Part shown: piece after piece, positions 1 to 15,358 of the stretch | Layout of the letters: every line of letters starts with the position of its first letter | Numbering within the stretch: the first letter of the stretch is position 1 | DNA from: Rhyzopertha dominica | Lineage: Eukaryota; Arthropoda; Insecta; Coleoptera; Bostrichidae | Reading direction: 5' to 3' | Assembly: GCA_025024175.1 (NCBI GenBank) | Contig: QCXZ01000137.1 | Location: 310,001 to 374,000, forward strand | DNA length: 64,000 nucleotides | The notes under the pieces: model-generated | Told to the model about the DNA's origin: nothing | Database searches by the model: none | What the model saw: only the letters and a program-made list of their open reading frames with translations | Translations under genes and position numbers: made by a program

Positions 1-28
1 CTAATTCTTATTTGGTTCACTTCGTCAG

Positions 29-3000
29 GGACATCGTTAAATTAACGGCACAATTTGTGGCCCGTAACGGCAGGCAATTCTTGACGCAACTGATGAATCG
101 TGAACAACGTAACTTCCAGTTTGACTTCTTGANGCCGNAGCATTCGTTGTTCCAATATTTCACGAAACTTTTGGAGCAGTACACAAAGGTAAGGTTTCTT
201 CTGTATTTTATGGGGTTTTGTTGTCACAGTTTTCTTGATTAGGTCTTGATTCCACCGAAAAGCATGCAACAAAGATTGAGGGATGAAGCGAAGAGTGCCC
301 AAGCCGTTTTGGACCAAGCGAAGTATCGTGCTGAATGGCAGCGATACCAAGAAGCGCAGAGGGCAAAAGAGGAGGAAATATTGGAAAGGGAAAGAGGTAA
401 TTTTATATTTAAAGTGATTTTTAAGTATAAACTCGTCATTTTTCATATTTTAGTTGCCTATGCACAAATCGACTGGCACGATTTCGTTGTTGTCGAAACT
501 GTCGATTATCAACCCTTCGAAATCGGCAACTTCCCCCCTCCCACCACTCCAGAAGAAGTTGGGGCCAGAATCCTAATCCAGGAACGTATTGAAGATGGGG
601 AAGACATCGAAATGCAACTGGAGAGCGATGAGGAAGAAACTACTCAAAATGCGGTAAGTAGGCTCTAAAATTCCATGGAGGTTTTGTAACTTTTTTTTGG
701 CAGGACGAAGGACTCAGCAGTATGGAAGACAGAACCAATCAGTCGGGACGTAAAACTGGTAGGGATGATAACAGAGTCCAAGACATGGAAGAAGGTAGTT
801 CAGATGATGAGGGAGAAGATTCCGGTTCGAAGCAGCCTGCCATACAACCCCCTCTTCCTCCAGTTCCGGATAAAGTTCTGGTTAAGAAGTATGATCCTAA
901 ACTAGGTAAGACTTTCAAACAATAAATAGTGTATTTAGGGCATTACCAAAAAATCTAGAAGGTTTTTGTACGTTTAGAGATAATCTACAAACTTTTCTAA
1001 CATTTTTTTGGGATTTTCACACATTTAAAAGCAATTTCGGAAGTTTTAGATACCTTAAAATAGTTGCTGATGTTTTCTAGAGAAATATCGAGGTTTTTAA
1101 AGCACTTCCAAATAATTTAGAAGCTTTGTGTACATTGTGTGAAAGTCTGAAAGATATTCTTATACTGTCATGCAGTTTCTAAAATTTTGAAAGGTTCCGA
1201 ACAATTTTAAAGGTTTTTGGAATCCTACAAACAATTGTTCACATTTTCTGAAAGATTGTAAATGTATGTGGTTTCTTTATAGTGTGGGATATGCTAACAA
1301 CTTTTTTGAGTATTCGAGTTCCAAAGCATTCTTTTTTCTGCAATCTGTCAAACATTCTAGAGGTTTGCTTACATTATGAGATAGTTTTAATGGTTTCTAT
1401 TAATTTTTAGACAGGTGTAAAGTGACTTCTACAAAGTTCTTTAGTATTTTAATACCTTCGGAACTCTTTAGATCTTTAAAAACTATTTTCAAACTCTCCC
1501 AATGCACAATAACTGCAGTTAGATTTCTAGACTTTACATCTTTTTCCAACTATCATTTCTTCTATTGCAGCTGTTAAAGTTACCAGACCAACTGTTGGTG
1601 ATGATTATCTAATATCACCCATCACCGGGGAGAAGATTCCAGCCAGCAAAGTACAGGAACACATGCGGATCGGGCTGCTGGATCCCCGCTGGGTGGAACA
1701 GAGAGACAAGCAAGTCACGGACAAGATGAATCAGGAAACGGTGTATGCCGCTGGTGAGTGACTAAAACCGAACAATTTCTCATTTTTGAAATGTGTGCAT
1801 TGTCCCTTCTCTTTTTTTGTAGGTTCTGCAATTGATGCTAGTTTGAAATTGCTCGCCGAACGTCGTACGGACATTTTCGGTGTTGGTGACGAAGAAACAG
1901 CCATCGGTAAGAAGATTGGGGAGGAGGATGTTAGGAAAGATGAGAAGGTCACTTGGGATGGACATACCTCTAGTGTTGAAGCTGCCACAAGGGCGGCAAG
2001 GGCTAACATAACCCTGGAGGAGCAGATACATCAAATACACAAGGTAGGCACTAATTGCAGTTAGTTTGTTTGGTTGTTGTAAATACTAATTGACAATTAT
2101 GCTGTTTTTATGTGCTCATTCAATTAAATTTTGTTAACCAATTTGCTCGGTTGTCTTCCCAGGTGAAAGGTCTGTTGCCGGATGAAGAAAAGGAGAAGAT
2201 TGGGCCCAAGAATGTTGTGACACCGGCCAGTAGGGCTTCAGCTACAAAACCAAGTCAATCGGGGGTGATTTCAGCAAAACCACAGGCAAATCCGAACCCC
2301 GTGGTAAGCCACTTTAAATCCAGTGCACTTTTGATGATTTTTACTGTTTTTTTTTTCTATTAAAGCCTGTGAAGCCACCTGTGAGTGCAGCCCAGTCGAT
2401 TGCACTCTCAGTGCCGACTCAACCGCCGATGTTGGCACCCCAACCTCCCATTATGATGATGCCCGCTCCTCCCATGCCCCCGATGAGACCTCCTCCACTG
2501 ATGAGTAAGTGAAATTTTTTTGTTTTATTCAATTTTTTTGTCTTAATTGCGATTTTTGTTGCATCAGTGGCTGCGCCACCTCCGATGGCCGGTTTTGTCA
2601 CCCCCATGCAGCAAATGGGGGGTGGAATGCCTATGGGGGTGAAACATCCGAATGAGGGTGGATCGGAGGATGAACCGTCGAATAAGAAGCTCAGGAACGA
2701 GGATTCCTTGATTCCCGAGGAAGTGTTTTTGGCTAGGAATGCCGTAAGTTATTATTTTTTGTTTATTTTACTGCAGAAGACTTACATTTTATTGTTATTA
2801 GACTTTGTAGCGATCAAATTTTGAAAGAAGTTATTTTTTAGTAGTAATTACTATCTAATTTCAATTTTAAGTACTAATTACAAATGTTAGTTTGGAATTT
2901 TGAGGTGGATGTTCTTAATTACAACTCTTAATTTACTATTGCAGTTAATTCCAATTATAATTACTATTCCATGACTGGAATTTTGAATGGTATTCCAAAT

Positions 3001-3405
3001 ATTAAATTGCAATTATGATTACTAATTGAATTACATTTTTAGTAGCGTAAAATTCAGCTTCACTTTTCATTGCAGAATCCGGTCACTCTTAAAGTGTCTG
3101 TACCAGTACAACCCGAAAAGGCAGAATGGAAACTGACAGGACAAATGTTAACGTTCACTCTTCCTCTAACCGACACGATTTCGAACCTCAAGGCCAAGGT
3201 ACAGGAAGACACTAACATGCCACCTGCCAAACAAAAATTGTTTTATGATGTAAGTGACAATTTTGCTTGTTTTCTCAACGATTTGACCATTATTCTTTTC
3301 AAGGGCATGTTCTTCAAGGATTCCAACACTTTGGCATACTACAACATTACCCAAGGGGCCGTAATAACGCTTCAAATCAAGGAACGCGGTGGACGAAAGA
3401 AATAA
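29..3405 (+). CDS. SF3A1: Splicing factor 3A subunit 1 (partial, 5' end outside window)
   Basis: SF3A1 is a subunit of the SF3a complex of the U2 snRNP and acts in branch-site recognition in the nucleus. Exons by splice sites and frame: 29-188, 243-396, 454-653, 704-905, 1571-1753, 1823-2043, 2163-2303, 2366-2504, 2568-2743, 3076-3249, 3304-3405. All junctions are GT-AG and the joined frame stays open, giving 616 residues, roughly the last four fifths of the family's ~790. The first visible exon is the second SURP module (KLTAQFVARNGRQFL). Then come an acidic stretch, the conserved block GEKIPASK..EHMRIGLLDPRW, a proline/methionine-rich region with a basic NKKLR patch, and a C-terminal ubiquitin-like domain from AEWKLTGQ, ending in the tail KERGGRKK. 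Introns are mostly 50-120 bp, with 665 bp for intron 4. Ns at 133 and 138 hide two residues. Identification is by family knowledge and is very secure. Confidence 0.97.
906..1570 (+). other. SF3A1 intron 4, AT-rich, degenerate internal repetition
   Basis: This is the only long intron of the visible SF3A1 part. It has a good donor (GTAAGA) and a pyrimidine-rich acceptor ending ATTGCAG. Short phrases such as TCTAGA followed by GGTTTTT or GGTTTG and then TACATT recur about every 100 bp in diverged form, suggesting an old tandem repeat. No coding sequence is seen. Confidence 0.5.
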
Positions 3406-3446
3406 GCTAACAAAACCTTTCTTTAGGTAGGTCCAGTTTGATGAAT

Positions 3447-3452
3447 AATAAA
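3447..3452 (+). terminator. SF3A1 polyadenylation signal AATAAA
   Basis: AATAAA lies 42 nt after the SF3A1 stop codon in an A-rich context. Cleavage 10-25 nt downstream would place the mRNA end around 3465-3475, immediately next to the stop codon of the convergent XYLB gene at 3479-3481. Confidence 0.7.
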
Positions 3453-3478
3453 AAAATACAAGTAAGCGTAAAAAATGT

Positions 3479-6302
<2,824 letters not shown>

Positions 6303-8580
6303 CTTGGTGGCTGGCGGCCAAGGCGGAAGAAACTCGACTGCCCCAACTCGACGACGGTAATAACAGTAACGGTGCCTTCGAGGTCAAGGCGTCATGCGAT
6401 AGAACCGCTGGCTTTTTGTTGTTTCGATCGAGAGTCTTGGAAACCTCGCCATGCGTGGTTATGGAAGCCAGTGCCGGACTGAGACCTGGAGGATAGGTGG
6501 ACATGGGGGAATCAGATCAGTTTCAGGAGCGATCGCGTCAACATCGGCTTACATTGTTGTTGTATTTATAGACGTTATCTGTGGCATCATGTAGCTTAAA
6601 AAGTTCTACGTCCATATCTGGCAAAGTATAGAAAAAAGTCTTGATTTTCGTGGCCTCGTTTTTGTATGATTTATTAGAGATACCACTATAGTTAACACAG
6701 TCTCATTTTTGCCATCTGACCTTCCCCTTTTCCGGCAAAAATTCACATTTTTATGCCCGTTGTCCTCCTTTGTCTCAGCAAGATGGACCTCTCCTACCAA
6801 TGGCTAAAATCAATTGAGCACTACTCTCTTAGATTTTTTTTATGGAAAAAAATTGGAGGCATGGTTTTTGCATCACGCTACATTTAAATATATTCAAGCC
6901 GGTTCTGCTTACAAGGATGATAACTGAAATGGATGAATGCTTATCAGCAGGATTAGTGTGATAAGATACGGCTGAATTTAGAGAATTATTGGCTTGTTTT
7001 GCCGACGATTTTATTGGACGAAACTGACTTTCAACCGACTAGTAGTCGTGTTAAAGTTTAAATAATTAATATTGTTAATGATTAATTTGCTACCTCTGAA
7101 GACCATTTCTGGATAAATAAATATCAAATTACAATCAGCAACCTCACTATAGCAGAAACGAAACCTGATCTTTTGGTGTAGCTATTCCAAGCTTGCAGAA
7201 AAGGCTCAGTTAAGAAGGCTTTGTGGTAGTTCCTCTCACTTAAAACAGCAACTAGTGCATGACGGGCTATTTCATCCATGGGAACCGTGAATCTTTGATC
7301 AGCTTTTTGTTTACAATGGAACGGGATCGTTTTTTTAACTTTGTGGATTTTAGTTGAGTTCAATTTTTTTAATTAGAAAATTGGTGCGTGTCTCCCATTT
7401 TAACAATCGCATTTATTAAAATTCGGCCAGATGCCGAAACCGTGTTCTGTCAGGTTACCTGGTTTACAGATTCATATTGCTGGGCTGTGACCATAGAATT
7501 TTTATGATTACGGACTCCAAAAGCATTTGACTCCTCTCCTGATAAATCTCAAATTAAACTTAGTGCAATACTGCGTACAGTATAGTTTTCGTCAGTTTTC
7601 CTTACTTGAAAAAGTTTTACCCTCTCATTTTGTTAATACACTTAAGCTGAACATTCAGTCAAATAAATGTTAACATTACAATTATTAAAAATTGTTGCCG
7701 ATATTCACAGAAAGCAATGTCATGTATGTAAATTGAGATCCTTGATTTGCAGCTAGCTTGCTACTAAATCTAGTCATTTTGGTAAAGTATTTATACCCAA
7801 TGGTTGATCTGTACATTTACCTAGTCGGTAATAAAGAAAAAACCTTCCATTTTCGAAACATCGCTAAGCAATTAAAATTATTTTTGTATCAATAGATACA
7901 ACAAAAGTGGGCAGTTTATAATTGTTGTCTTAATAATGTACTTTATCTTCTATATTAGCGGTTTTAAGATTTACTAACTCAAAATCTCTTCGGGAGTTTG
8001 ATTTAGAAATTTTTCTACTTCTTTCTGGTGAAATGCCTTTGCTTTCTTAGGTTGATACCCTTTCGAATTTATTTTTAAAATCGCGAATCTTAAACCTACA
8101 AAATTACGTATATGACTCCAACCAGTAAATTAATTACGAACCACGAAATCTACTTCTTTATACCTTTTAAAAAAACTAGTGTGGATTTAAGCATCTAAAA
8201 TGTAAACCATAAAGAAGGGGCGGGTATTTTTTTATTAATCAATGAAAATAAGCGACTACTACTTCAGCCACAACTTTTAAATTTCTATGACATCGCTTTC
8301 TTCGTCACACTTTTGCAATGAAAAATTATAATTAATTCACAAAATAATTTGTTTAGTAAGACCCATAACAACAAAAAACACTTAAGATTTTGATATAAAT
8401 AATACATTTCTTTCTGTCATGAATTCTGATGGATGGAACTGTATCCTCAATTAAAAAAATGACACTTGAAGCCCCTTTCAACAATAATCAGCGATCTCGA
8501 TTCCATGGCTCCTCCGATTGATTGAGTTTGCCCAATTTGGACATTCTAAAGGGTGTCAACCCCACTCTCCCAGTGAAGGA
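6303..8580. other. XYLB upstream region, no gene seen
   Basis: The first ~200 bp upstream of the XYLB start are GC-richer than the rest and probably hold its 5' UTR and promoter, but no TATA box or clear initiator was recognised. Open frames here (for example minus 6504-6172) overlap the XYLB 5' end in another frame and resemble nothing known. The rest is AT-rich with no recognisable gene or repeat. Confidence 0.5.
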
Positions 8581-8589
8581 AGTAAGTGT

Positions 8590-9060
8590 CGCCAATTTTC
8601 TTAGCCCCCCCTCCCCCCATAAAGCGTGTCCCCAACACATATGATGAATGGAACTATTATTTCCTGTCTCGGTGCCGGGCAAGGGTGTTTACCGCTTTTC
8701 AGCAAACATACGGAGCCGGCTGTCTGACCGGGTCGCGTCTAATGACGCCCCCCCTTAAGGCCGCCGCCCCCCCGTCGTATTTTTCAGCGTCGCGCCAAAA
8801 ACTCGTCCGTACAAACGGGCATTAACAATTTGGCAGACCGTACGACGGGACAAATCGTGGGGGTGAGGAGGGGTTGTTATTACGTCGACCGGTGGTGCAT
8901 TTTTATTAATTTTGGCAAAAAGACACGTTGGCTTAGCCGTCGCGACGCGGTGGACGCCGCCGCGGCGCTCCGTTTCTTAGGGGGCGGCTGGGGAGCGGCG
9001 CCAGCGTTTGAACAGGAGGTCGGTGGTTCGTTGGCGATTTTCGAAACGAACTGCATATTG
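8590..9060. promoter_or_regulatory. GC-rich island, candidate cis-regulatory element
   Basis: This block stands out sharply from AT-rich flanks, with runs such as CGCCGCCGCGGCGC and CCCCCCCT. It contains one GGCGCCA at 8997-9003. Short open frames cross it but have no family resemblance. It lies between XYLB and the I-Smad promoter and could serve either gene. The regulatory role is inference from composition only. Confidence 0.3.
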
Positions 9061-9915
9061 CATTTCGTGCTATAGTAATAGTTACGTAACCAATTATGTG
9101 AAAAGACTATTTAATATCAAATAAATATCAATGTTTTATTATATTACAGTTCCGTGAGAAGGGCATCTAGAAACCCGTGTCACTATATGAAAAAACGAGA
9201 TTTTTTAGAGAAATGATTTAAGATTTTGCTCAAAATAGGCTTCGTATTTGATTGGAGAGAACTGTTAGATGTTTTTATGAGTTTCCCAAATGAATGGATT
9301 GATGGTGTGAACTTCTTAATTCATCAGTGACTTCCGATTGAAAAAAAACCGAAAATAATGAAGTTTACCACATCCTAAAAAGAAACAAAAGTTTCTCCTA
9401 CTAAAAAAATTTTTATCAAGGAAACATATCCACAGCTTACTTTTATAGTTCACGGATTTATTTATTAGCTGTAAATAGTAAATACGAAGTAAATGGTGGC
9501 ATCATCAACAACTTGTCATGTCATGTCATTATTTGATTAATACCCTGGAACACGAAACCAATATATTTTAAATATTTTACGAAAGTTTTTTCCCAACATG
9601 ACGCAATGTTCTTCTCAATTATACTCTGTACAACAAGCTAACTGCAGGCTTAGTTTTTTCCAAATTTCACCAATCTCCACATGGTTGTTTTTATTATTCT
9701 CTTCTAACAAGTTTCACAAGTCTTTTCCTACAACTATGAAAAGAAATGTCAGATTTTTAAAACAAGTCAAAATAATTCGTTAAAGTATCTTGAAGAGTCT
9801 GTATACCTAATTGTCGTTGTAGGTACCATAGTTAAATATCTGTCAAGTTATATATACAGGATGATTAAATTTTGTGTTATTTTGACAATGTTGAAAGAAA
9901 ATTGGTTTTTAATTG

Positions 9916-10030
9916 CTCGATTACCCGTCTTATTCTCCGGATTTAGCACCGCCAGACTACTATTTATCCTCAAAGCTCGAAAACCATTTGAAAGGTAAAA
10001 GAATGTCGACAAATAATGAATTGATATGTT
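9916..10030 (+). mobile_element. mariner transposase fragment
   Basis: The plus strand encodes a short stretch with YSPDLAPPDYYL followed by KLENHLKGKRMSTNNEL, the signature around the last catalytic Asp of mariner transposases. The rest of the transposase is missing or unrecognisable. A possible element end (TACAGGATGATTAAA) lies at about 9853. Dead remnant. Confidence 0.75.
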
Positions 10031-10089
10031 CCGTAGAACACACACGCAAATTATCCGGTATATTTTGATGCTAATTGTTTAATTACCCC

Positions 10090-10380
10090 CTGGGCAGATG
10101 AGAGAGCAACCGATCAAAATCGGGTATTTCCACCCCACCGACAAAAGCGATACGACCTTAATGTTTTTATGTATTCATGTGCATTATTAATAGACCGACA
10201 GTGGGGCGGCACAAACAAGGGGCGACAGTGGTCCCGGCGCCCTTCCAGATACGTCTAGAGTGGACTCTGGCTCCCCGGTTCTGGTGCCAACCAACATCGC
10301 GAAAACACGTCTGAGAGATCACCCCCTTCCGCCGTGGGGCCAATTGTTTATGAATCGACGTTATGCACGGGCTCCTTCAA
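10090..10380. promoter_or_regulatory. GC-rich island with GGCGCC
   Basis: A GC-rich block (GGGGCGGCAC, GGGGCGACAGTGG, CCCGGCGCCC) sits between a mariner fragment and a Tc1-like remnant. GGCGCC is at 10236-10241. No coding potential recognised. Candidate regulatory DNA on composition only. Confidence 0.25.
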
Positions 10381-10597
10381 GGTTTTTATTTGAAATCGTT
10401 GCATTTTGAATGAACAAAGAAATTTTAAAATTAGTTGGGTAACAATANTCTTAAGGGGTAGAAAAAGCCATCCCTAAAACCTGTTTTTGCAATTCCAATC
10501 AATGAATTTTCGAAGCAAAAATAGATCGCATTTGTATGTCCGAATAGAAAAAAAAACAATTTACTGGAAATGATTGTCTTGATAATTAAGTTTTGTA

Positions 10598-11563
10598 CAA
10601 GGTGTGTCGGAAAAAATGCTACTACAACTTACTTTACACGAAGAATTTTATTCATAGATCAATCCTCTTATAACAAGCTTATAGGCATGAGTTTAAGATG
10701 AATCTGATGTAGGCAGGAAATAATAGACACTTTCATAGTTAGTCTTATTATTTTATGACCTCGATTAAAATGGCGAAAATGATTTGTTATATCCGCAAAA
10801 CGAATTACCAGACTTATTGAACCTCATGACCAGCTTGATCACCTGACATCACCCCGATTGATTACTTTTTATGGGGTACTTTGAAAACCCTTGTCTATTT
10901 TAAGCCACTAGGTATAGGATATGAATTAAGGAAACGTATTCAAACTGCAATTGACGCTTTGAGAAATGATGACGGAATGCTCCAGAGAGGTCAATCCAAT
11001 CTTTGTACACCCGGAAATATGGGTCGTTTTGAACATTTGTTAAAAGCCCAGTACTAGAGAATAAGATCAACAACACAATGCAATATAATTGTGAATTTGT
11101 GTAAGAAATCAAAAATGCACATCCGAATATCACTTTAAACCTCGGTTCATTCCAGGCAATAACCTTTAAAATATTGGAAATTAAGAAGTTTTGTTCTAAA
11201 TTTAGGGATAGTTTTAGACCTAACCATACACAAAATTAATTTTTACTTCCAGATATATCTCTAAAGACGTTGGAGAAAAAAAAATGTTATTTAAAAGTAA
11301 ATTACAGGTGGTTCAAAAAGTGATTTCGTTTTACAATCAAAATGAAAGCAGCTTTCATTTTTCCAACTAAAACTTTCTAGCCGATTATTCTAACAATACA
11401 CCAGCTATTACAAAAATATTTATGAAAAACTAAAAGCAAATTAAACCTTTGATATGTTGTCTGAAATCATCCCCTTTTGAACAGAGGTGAGTTGGGTTAA
11501 AGCGTCATATATCAGCCTTAGAATTTGTGGTAGCATTTTCAGCACCTTTATAGAGACACCCTC
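10598..11563 (+). mobile_element. Tc1/mariner-like element remnant with inverted ends
   Basis: The left end (CAAGGTGTGTCGG followed by AAATGCTACTACAA) is matched in inverted, diverged form at the right end (TTGTGGTAGCATTTTCAGC near 11526-11544, then GACACCCTC). The interior on the plus strand encodes the transposase C-terminus, with YFLWGTLKTLVYFKPLG around 10863-10910 and ELRKRIQTAIDALRNDDGML after it. The N-terminal and central catalytic regions are absent, so the copy is dead. TA flanks fit the superfamily. Confidence 0.65.
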
Positions 11564-11819
11564 ATAATAAAAATTACCAACAGATACCCAGAAAACTGAC
11601 AAGAAGTTGTAGTAAATATTGTGCTTTGCTATTCATGTTCTGTACCTTAATTACCGTTTAGTTAACGTTTCCATTGTCTTTTTGTGCAAAAGACATATCT
11701 GATCAATTTCAAAAAATACTTTGTTTACTTAAAATAGAAAATAGCTTTTCATGAACAATATAATGTACTATTCCCGTTCTACCATAAACATTTATGAATG
11801 TTTGGGTACTTATAACCCA

Positions 11820-12280
11820 TCGGTATGTCCGACATATCGCCCATAACCCAAAGGCCGCCGTCCACCACTTCTTCGTCGGTCCGGCGTCGCCGTCGTCACC
11901 GTGAACAAAGGAAAGCCACCCCCAAGACATCGGAGGGTGAAAAATTAACGACAAGTCAACAAATAAACTGACAAACAGCGGGTTTTTTGCCGGTGGAGGA
12001 GCGGGCGCCGTCTGCACGTCGGGCGCCTCGCTGGAGGACTCTCCGACAGACGCTGATGGGCCGTCGTCGCGACGCCCTCAGAGCGCGTCTGCCTGACGGA
12101 CGCTGCCTGCACCACCCTGATTACCGAACACTTACACAATCGCTGGTGATTGGGAACTCATGCGGTCACATATGTGTGTGTGTGTGTGTCTATGATGCCG
12201 ATTGCCAGCGGACGCCGGGCGTCGGGGACGGCGACGCCGGTACGCCGAAGGGAAAAAGCGACCTTGACGTAATAACAGAA
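11820..12280. promoter_or_regulatory. GC-rich island with GGCGCC-GTCTG composite
   Basis: This long GC-rich block holds GGCGCC at 12004-12009 directly followed by GTCTG (12010-12014), and a second GGCGCC at 12022-12027. GGCGCC resembles the GC-type Smad MH1 site and GTCTG the classical Smad-binding element. A (TG)n run lies at 12173-12189. Placed about 9 kb upstream of the I-Smad promoter. Regulatory role is inferred. Confidence 0.35.
12173..12189. repeat. (TG)n microsatellite
   Basis: About eight uninterrupted TG dinucleotides inside a GC-rich island. Confidence 0.9.
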
Positions 12281-12429
12281 TTTGTACTTTTTTTGAAGTG
12301 CATGGACGAAAATTAATTGAGTAAAGTCGAGCTTTCCACAAAAATATCTTCCAAACTACGTGTTTTTCGGAGGGGGAAACATTACTTAAATTTGCTATAA
12401 AATATATGCATATACTCTTATGAAAATCA

Positions 12430-13440
12430 TTAATACATTACAGAATACTGTTAATTTATCGACTTTTATAGAAGCGTTAAAAGAACAAAATAATAAGAGA
12501 TCTCGCGCTTACGCTCAGTTGAAGAAAAACCGATCAGATCTCGATTGTCTTAAGTCAATCTTCATCACTTCCATCAACACGATGGATAGACGCAAAACCA
12601 CCAGGCAATGTTGTACGGGGGCATCTGTTGACCATATGTTCAATTGTTTGGAGGGCGTCTCCACATTCACAAAAAGGGTTGATAGCTGGAGCTCGTTTAT
12701 TAAGAAAAAAAGGTTGCATTTCCCGTGATCAATGCGAAGACGATTCAGAGCGACCCAAGACTTCCTCTGGAGGTCCGTTCCTCTCACCTTTTCTGTAAGA
12801 TCGTCTATAAGCTATTGATTGAATATATCATGTTTTTTAAGTTGTCAAACAGAACACCATCCATCTTCAATGGTGTAAGGAGCACGCAGGAAATCTTTTG
12901 TCTACAAAGGTTTTATGGAAGTTAGTCGAGTTGTAGGTAGCTCTTGCAGATCTCGGGAAAATCAGAAACTTATTAGGAGCTGATTGATATCGCAAGTACG
13001 GAGTACACTTTTTGCACCTCAGCTTGTACCAGCAAGCTTATGCAGGATGTTATTTCTGGTCTGTTTTAAAAAAAAAACTGATGTTTTCTAAATGTTTCTT
13101 TTGCGTTAGAGACGTATTTAGCTAGGGTCACTCCAACGTATTTTGGTGAGAAGTTACATTATTTGACATAGCTTTAAGTATTTGATAGTTAGGGCACAAG
13201 CGCCAGGCTTTGAAATCAATTCATAATCTCAATGTCTCTTGAAAGGTTTTGTTCAAGTGCAGAAAAGTATTTACTTCTTAAAGTCAATGCTATACCATCT
13301 GCATACACAAATTCTCTTGATTAAATTACTGAAATCGCGCAAATTTTCTATTAATGAAGTGTCCCACATTAAAGTCGTCAGAATGTAATCTATGGGTAAT
13401 TTACCAAGCTTTTATTTGAGCTCAGGTAGTTGACGGTAGC
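12430..13440 (-). mobile_element. Non-LTR retrotransposon (LINE) remnant, RT and C-terminal tail
   Basis: Read on the minus strand, the segment around 13330-13300 retains a YADG-like reverse-transcriptase motif C context. Further on come a NILHKLAGTS-like stretch and then RKSWVALNRLRIDHGKCN (12762-12709), typical of the region after the RT domain in insect LINEs. It ends with a cysteine-containing tail in a shifted frame. Many stops and frameshifts show a decayed copy. Boundaries are approximate and the clade was not determined. Confidence 0.7.
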
Positions 13441-14353
13441 TGTATTGGTCTCATGAGGAACGAAAAAAAAGCGAAAAGCTTAGAACATGCTTTTTTGGTT
13501 GAAAGTTGGGTAAATAAGTTGCGATGAAAACGCAAATATTTGAGGACAAAAAAAAACTGCTGTTGTTTACACAAATTAAAATAAATTGTTGGTTAGTATG
13601 CAACTATCCNACCTTNGAAGNCTTGTGTTTAAGGTTGCCTACATTAAAGGTTCAGTATTATTATTAATAACTTACAGCGTTACACTCAAACATAAATATA
13701 AATTTAAGTTTGACGGATGCATTCTTCATCTGTTTGCAATTTTTTTCCGTGTTATTTGATTTTATGTAAAAAAATGTGTTTTGCCCTTGTAATTTATCTC
13801 AAAAAAAGAAGAACAGGGTCGCGAAAAGCACATCCGTCTAGCTTTAATAATAATCGAGATACCCTATAAAAACATCGAAAACTGGACATGGGAAATTGAC
13901 TTACCATAATTATTAATCGTCGCAGTACTTGTTCAAAATGTTAACACATTTTTCTCCGTCGTTTTATGTTCATTTAAAAAATTCGCTACTAGTGAAAGCT
14001 TACGAGCGCAAAAAAACCTTGTGCAGTGCTATTTCCTTGCTGACCACATTCCCGAAGTTAGATCAGGTAGAAATCAACCTGTGGTCATCATCCTCTTTAA
14101 CCGTGCCGCATTCCTTTTGTTCTAGCGCTCCACCTACTGAATTGTGCGCTGCTTTCAATGAAGATCCGAACGGCATTGGGATCTTAATACACAAGGCGAA
14201 TTTTGCGTCGGTCTGTAAAAGCAGGAAGTGTATAGATACAGGGTGAGTTTTTTCGATGATTAATATGGATCTCGAAAACTAGCAGAGCTATAAAAAAGGT
14301 TAAATGGAGAAAGATTCGCGTTTTATTGACCTAACTCACGGTTTGGTTTTTAA

Positions 14354-14539
14354 CCCTTTCAGACCTGAATTTTTATTCTTTGTGGATAAAATTTTGTGTG
14401 TTATTTTTGGACTATTGAGATACAGAAGAAATAGTAAAATACAATACTAGAAATAAAGGTAATCAAATTTTTTTGGTGTATATTTGTAAGCACTGATCAA
14501 AATCAATGTCCACTACAATGGACATGCGGTCTGAAAGGG
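14354..14539. mobile_element. piggyBac-type MITE with TTAA target duplications
   Basis: This 186-bp element has perfect 12-bp terminal inverted repeats CCCTTTCAGACC / GGTCTGAAAGGG and is flanked by TTAA on both sides (14350-14353 and 14540-14543). Near the right end is the palindrome ATGTCCA-CTACAA-TGGACAT. It is inserted in the left inverted repeat of the larger element. The right repeat copy at about 17299-17320 (inverse) lacks it and shows the empty-site sequence. No coding capacity. Confidence 0.88.
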
Positions 14540-15358
14540 TTAAAAAAAGTTCATGGCTTACTAAATATTTTGAAAAAAATAAACTTTGAGTATTTCTTTA
14601 AACCGTTTTATCTCGTTTATTTGAGATATAGACATAAACTTTTGTGTTTTTTTTTAAATAGAAATTATAGTTGGCTATGGATTCATTTTCACCTATTCAA
14701 CGATATAACTCGGTATACTTATTTTGAAAAATACTAGAATTAATTTTCTGTATTATTTTTAAATAGTTAGCTATGGAATAATTGTTAATTGTACCTGACA
14801 GTTAGTTAGAACTGAGCACTAAGAATTCACGTATTTGTATATTAAAAATGGAGTTTTCAAATCTAGAAAAGCTTAATATGGTTAAATGTTACATCATATG
14901 CTGCAATAATTCTGCATCTGAAGAATACTTTCATCGCTACCTCGGCCTTCTTTAAAGCAATTTAAAAGGCTTTACGATAATTCATGATAATATGTCTCTT
15001 TTTGTAAAGCAAGAAATCCGCCCAGGGCTATAACTGAAGCTGCACAAATAAACATTTTGGCAAGTGTAAACATAAATCCGTCATGTTTAACCGGCGAAAT
15101 TGCTTTAAATACTGGCGTTTCACAAAGCACTGTTGTTAAAACATTGAAAGTATAAATTTCACCCCTACAAGCTTGCAGTTAGCGAAACATTACATGGTGG
15201 GATTGGAGATGGGCGTCTGGAGTTTTGTAACGGTTATAGAAACAAGTGCACATGAGATTATGTGGTCAGTTGAAACAAAATTAATATCATTGGGCACAAA
15301 AAAACCCTCGCAATGTGCAGCGAAGAAGACCTCAAATCAGATTTGGGTTTTAATGTTT

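Noticed and set aside
8586..9075. Two short plus-strand frames in the GC-rich island
   Set aside because: Proline- and arginine-rich by composition, without domain, splice or start support.
13929..14246. 105-codon plus-strand frame just before the nested transposon
   Set aside because: It runs into the transposon end, has no recognisable domain and no splice or promoter support.
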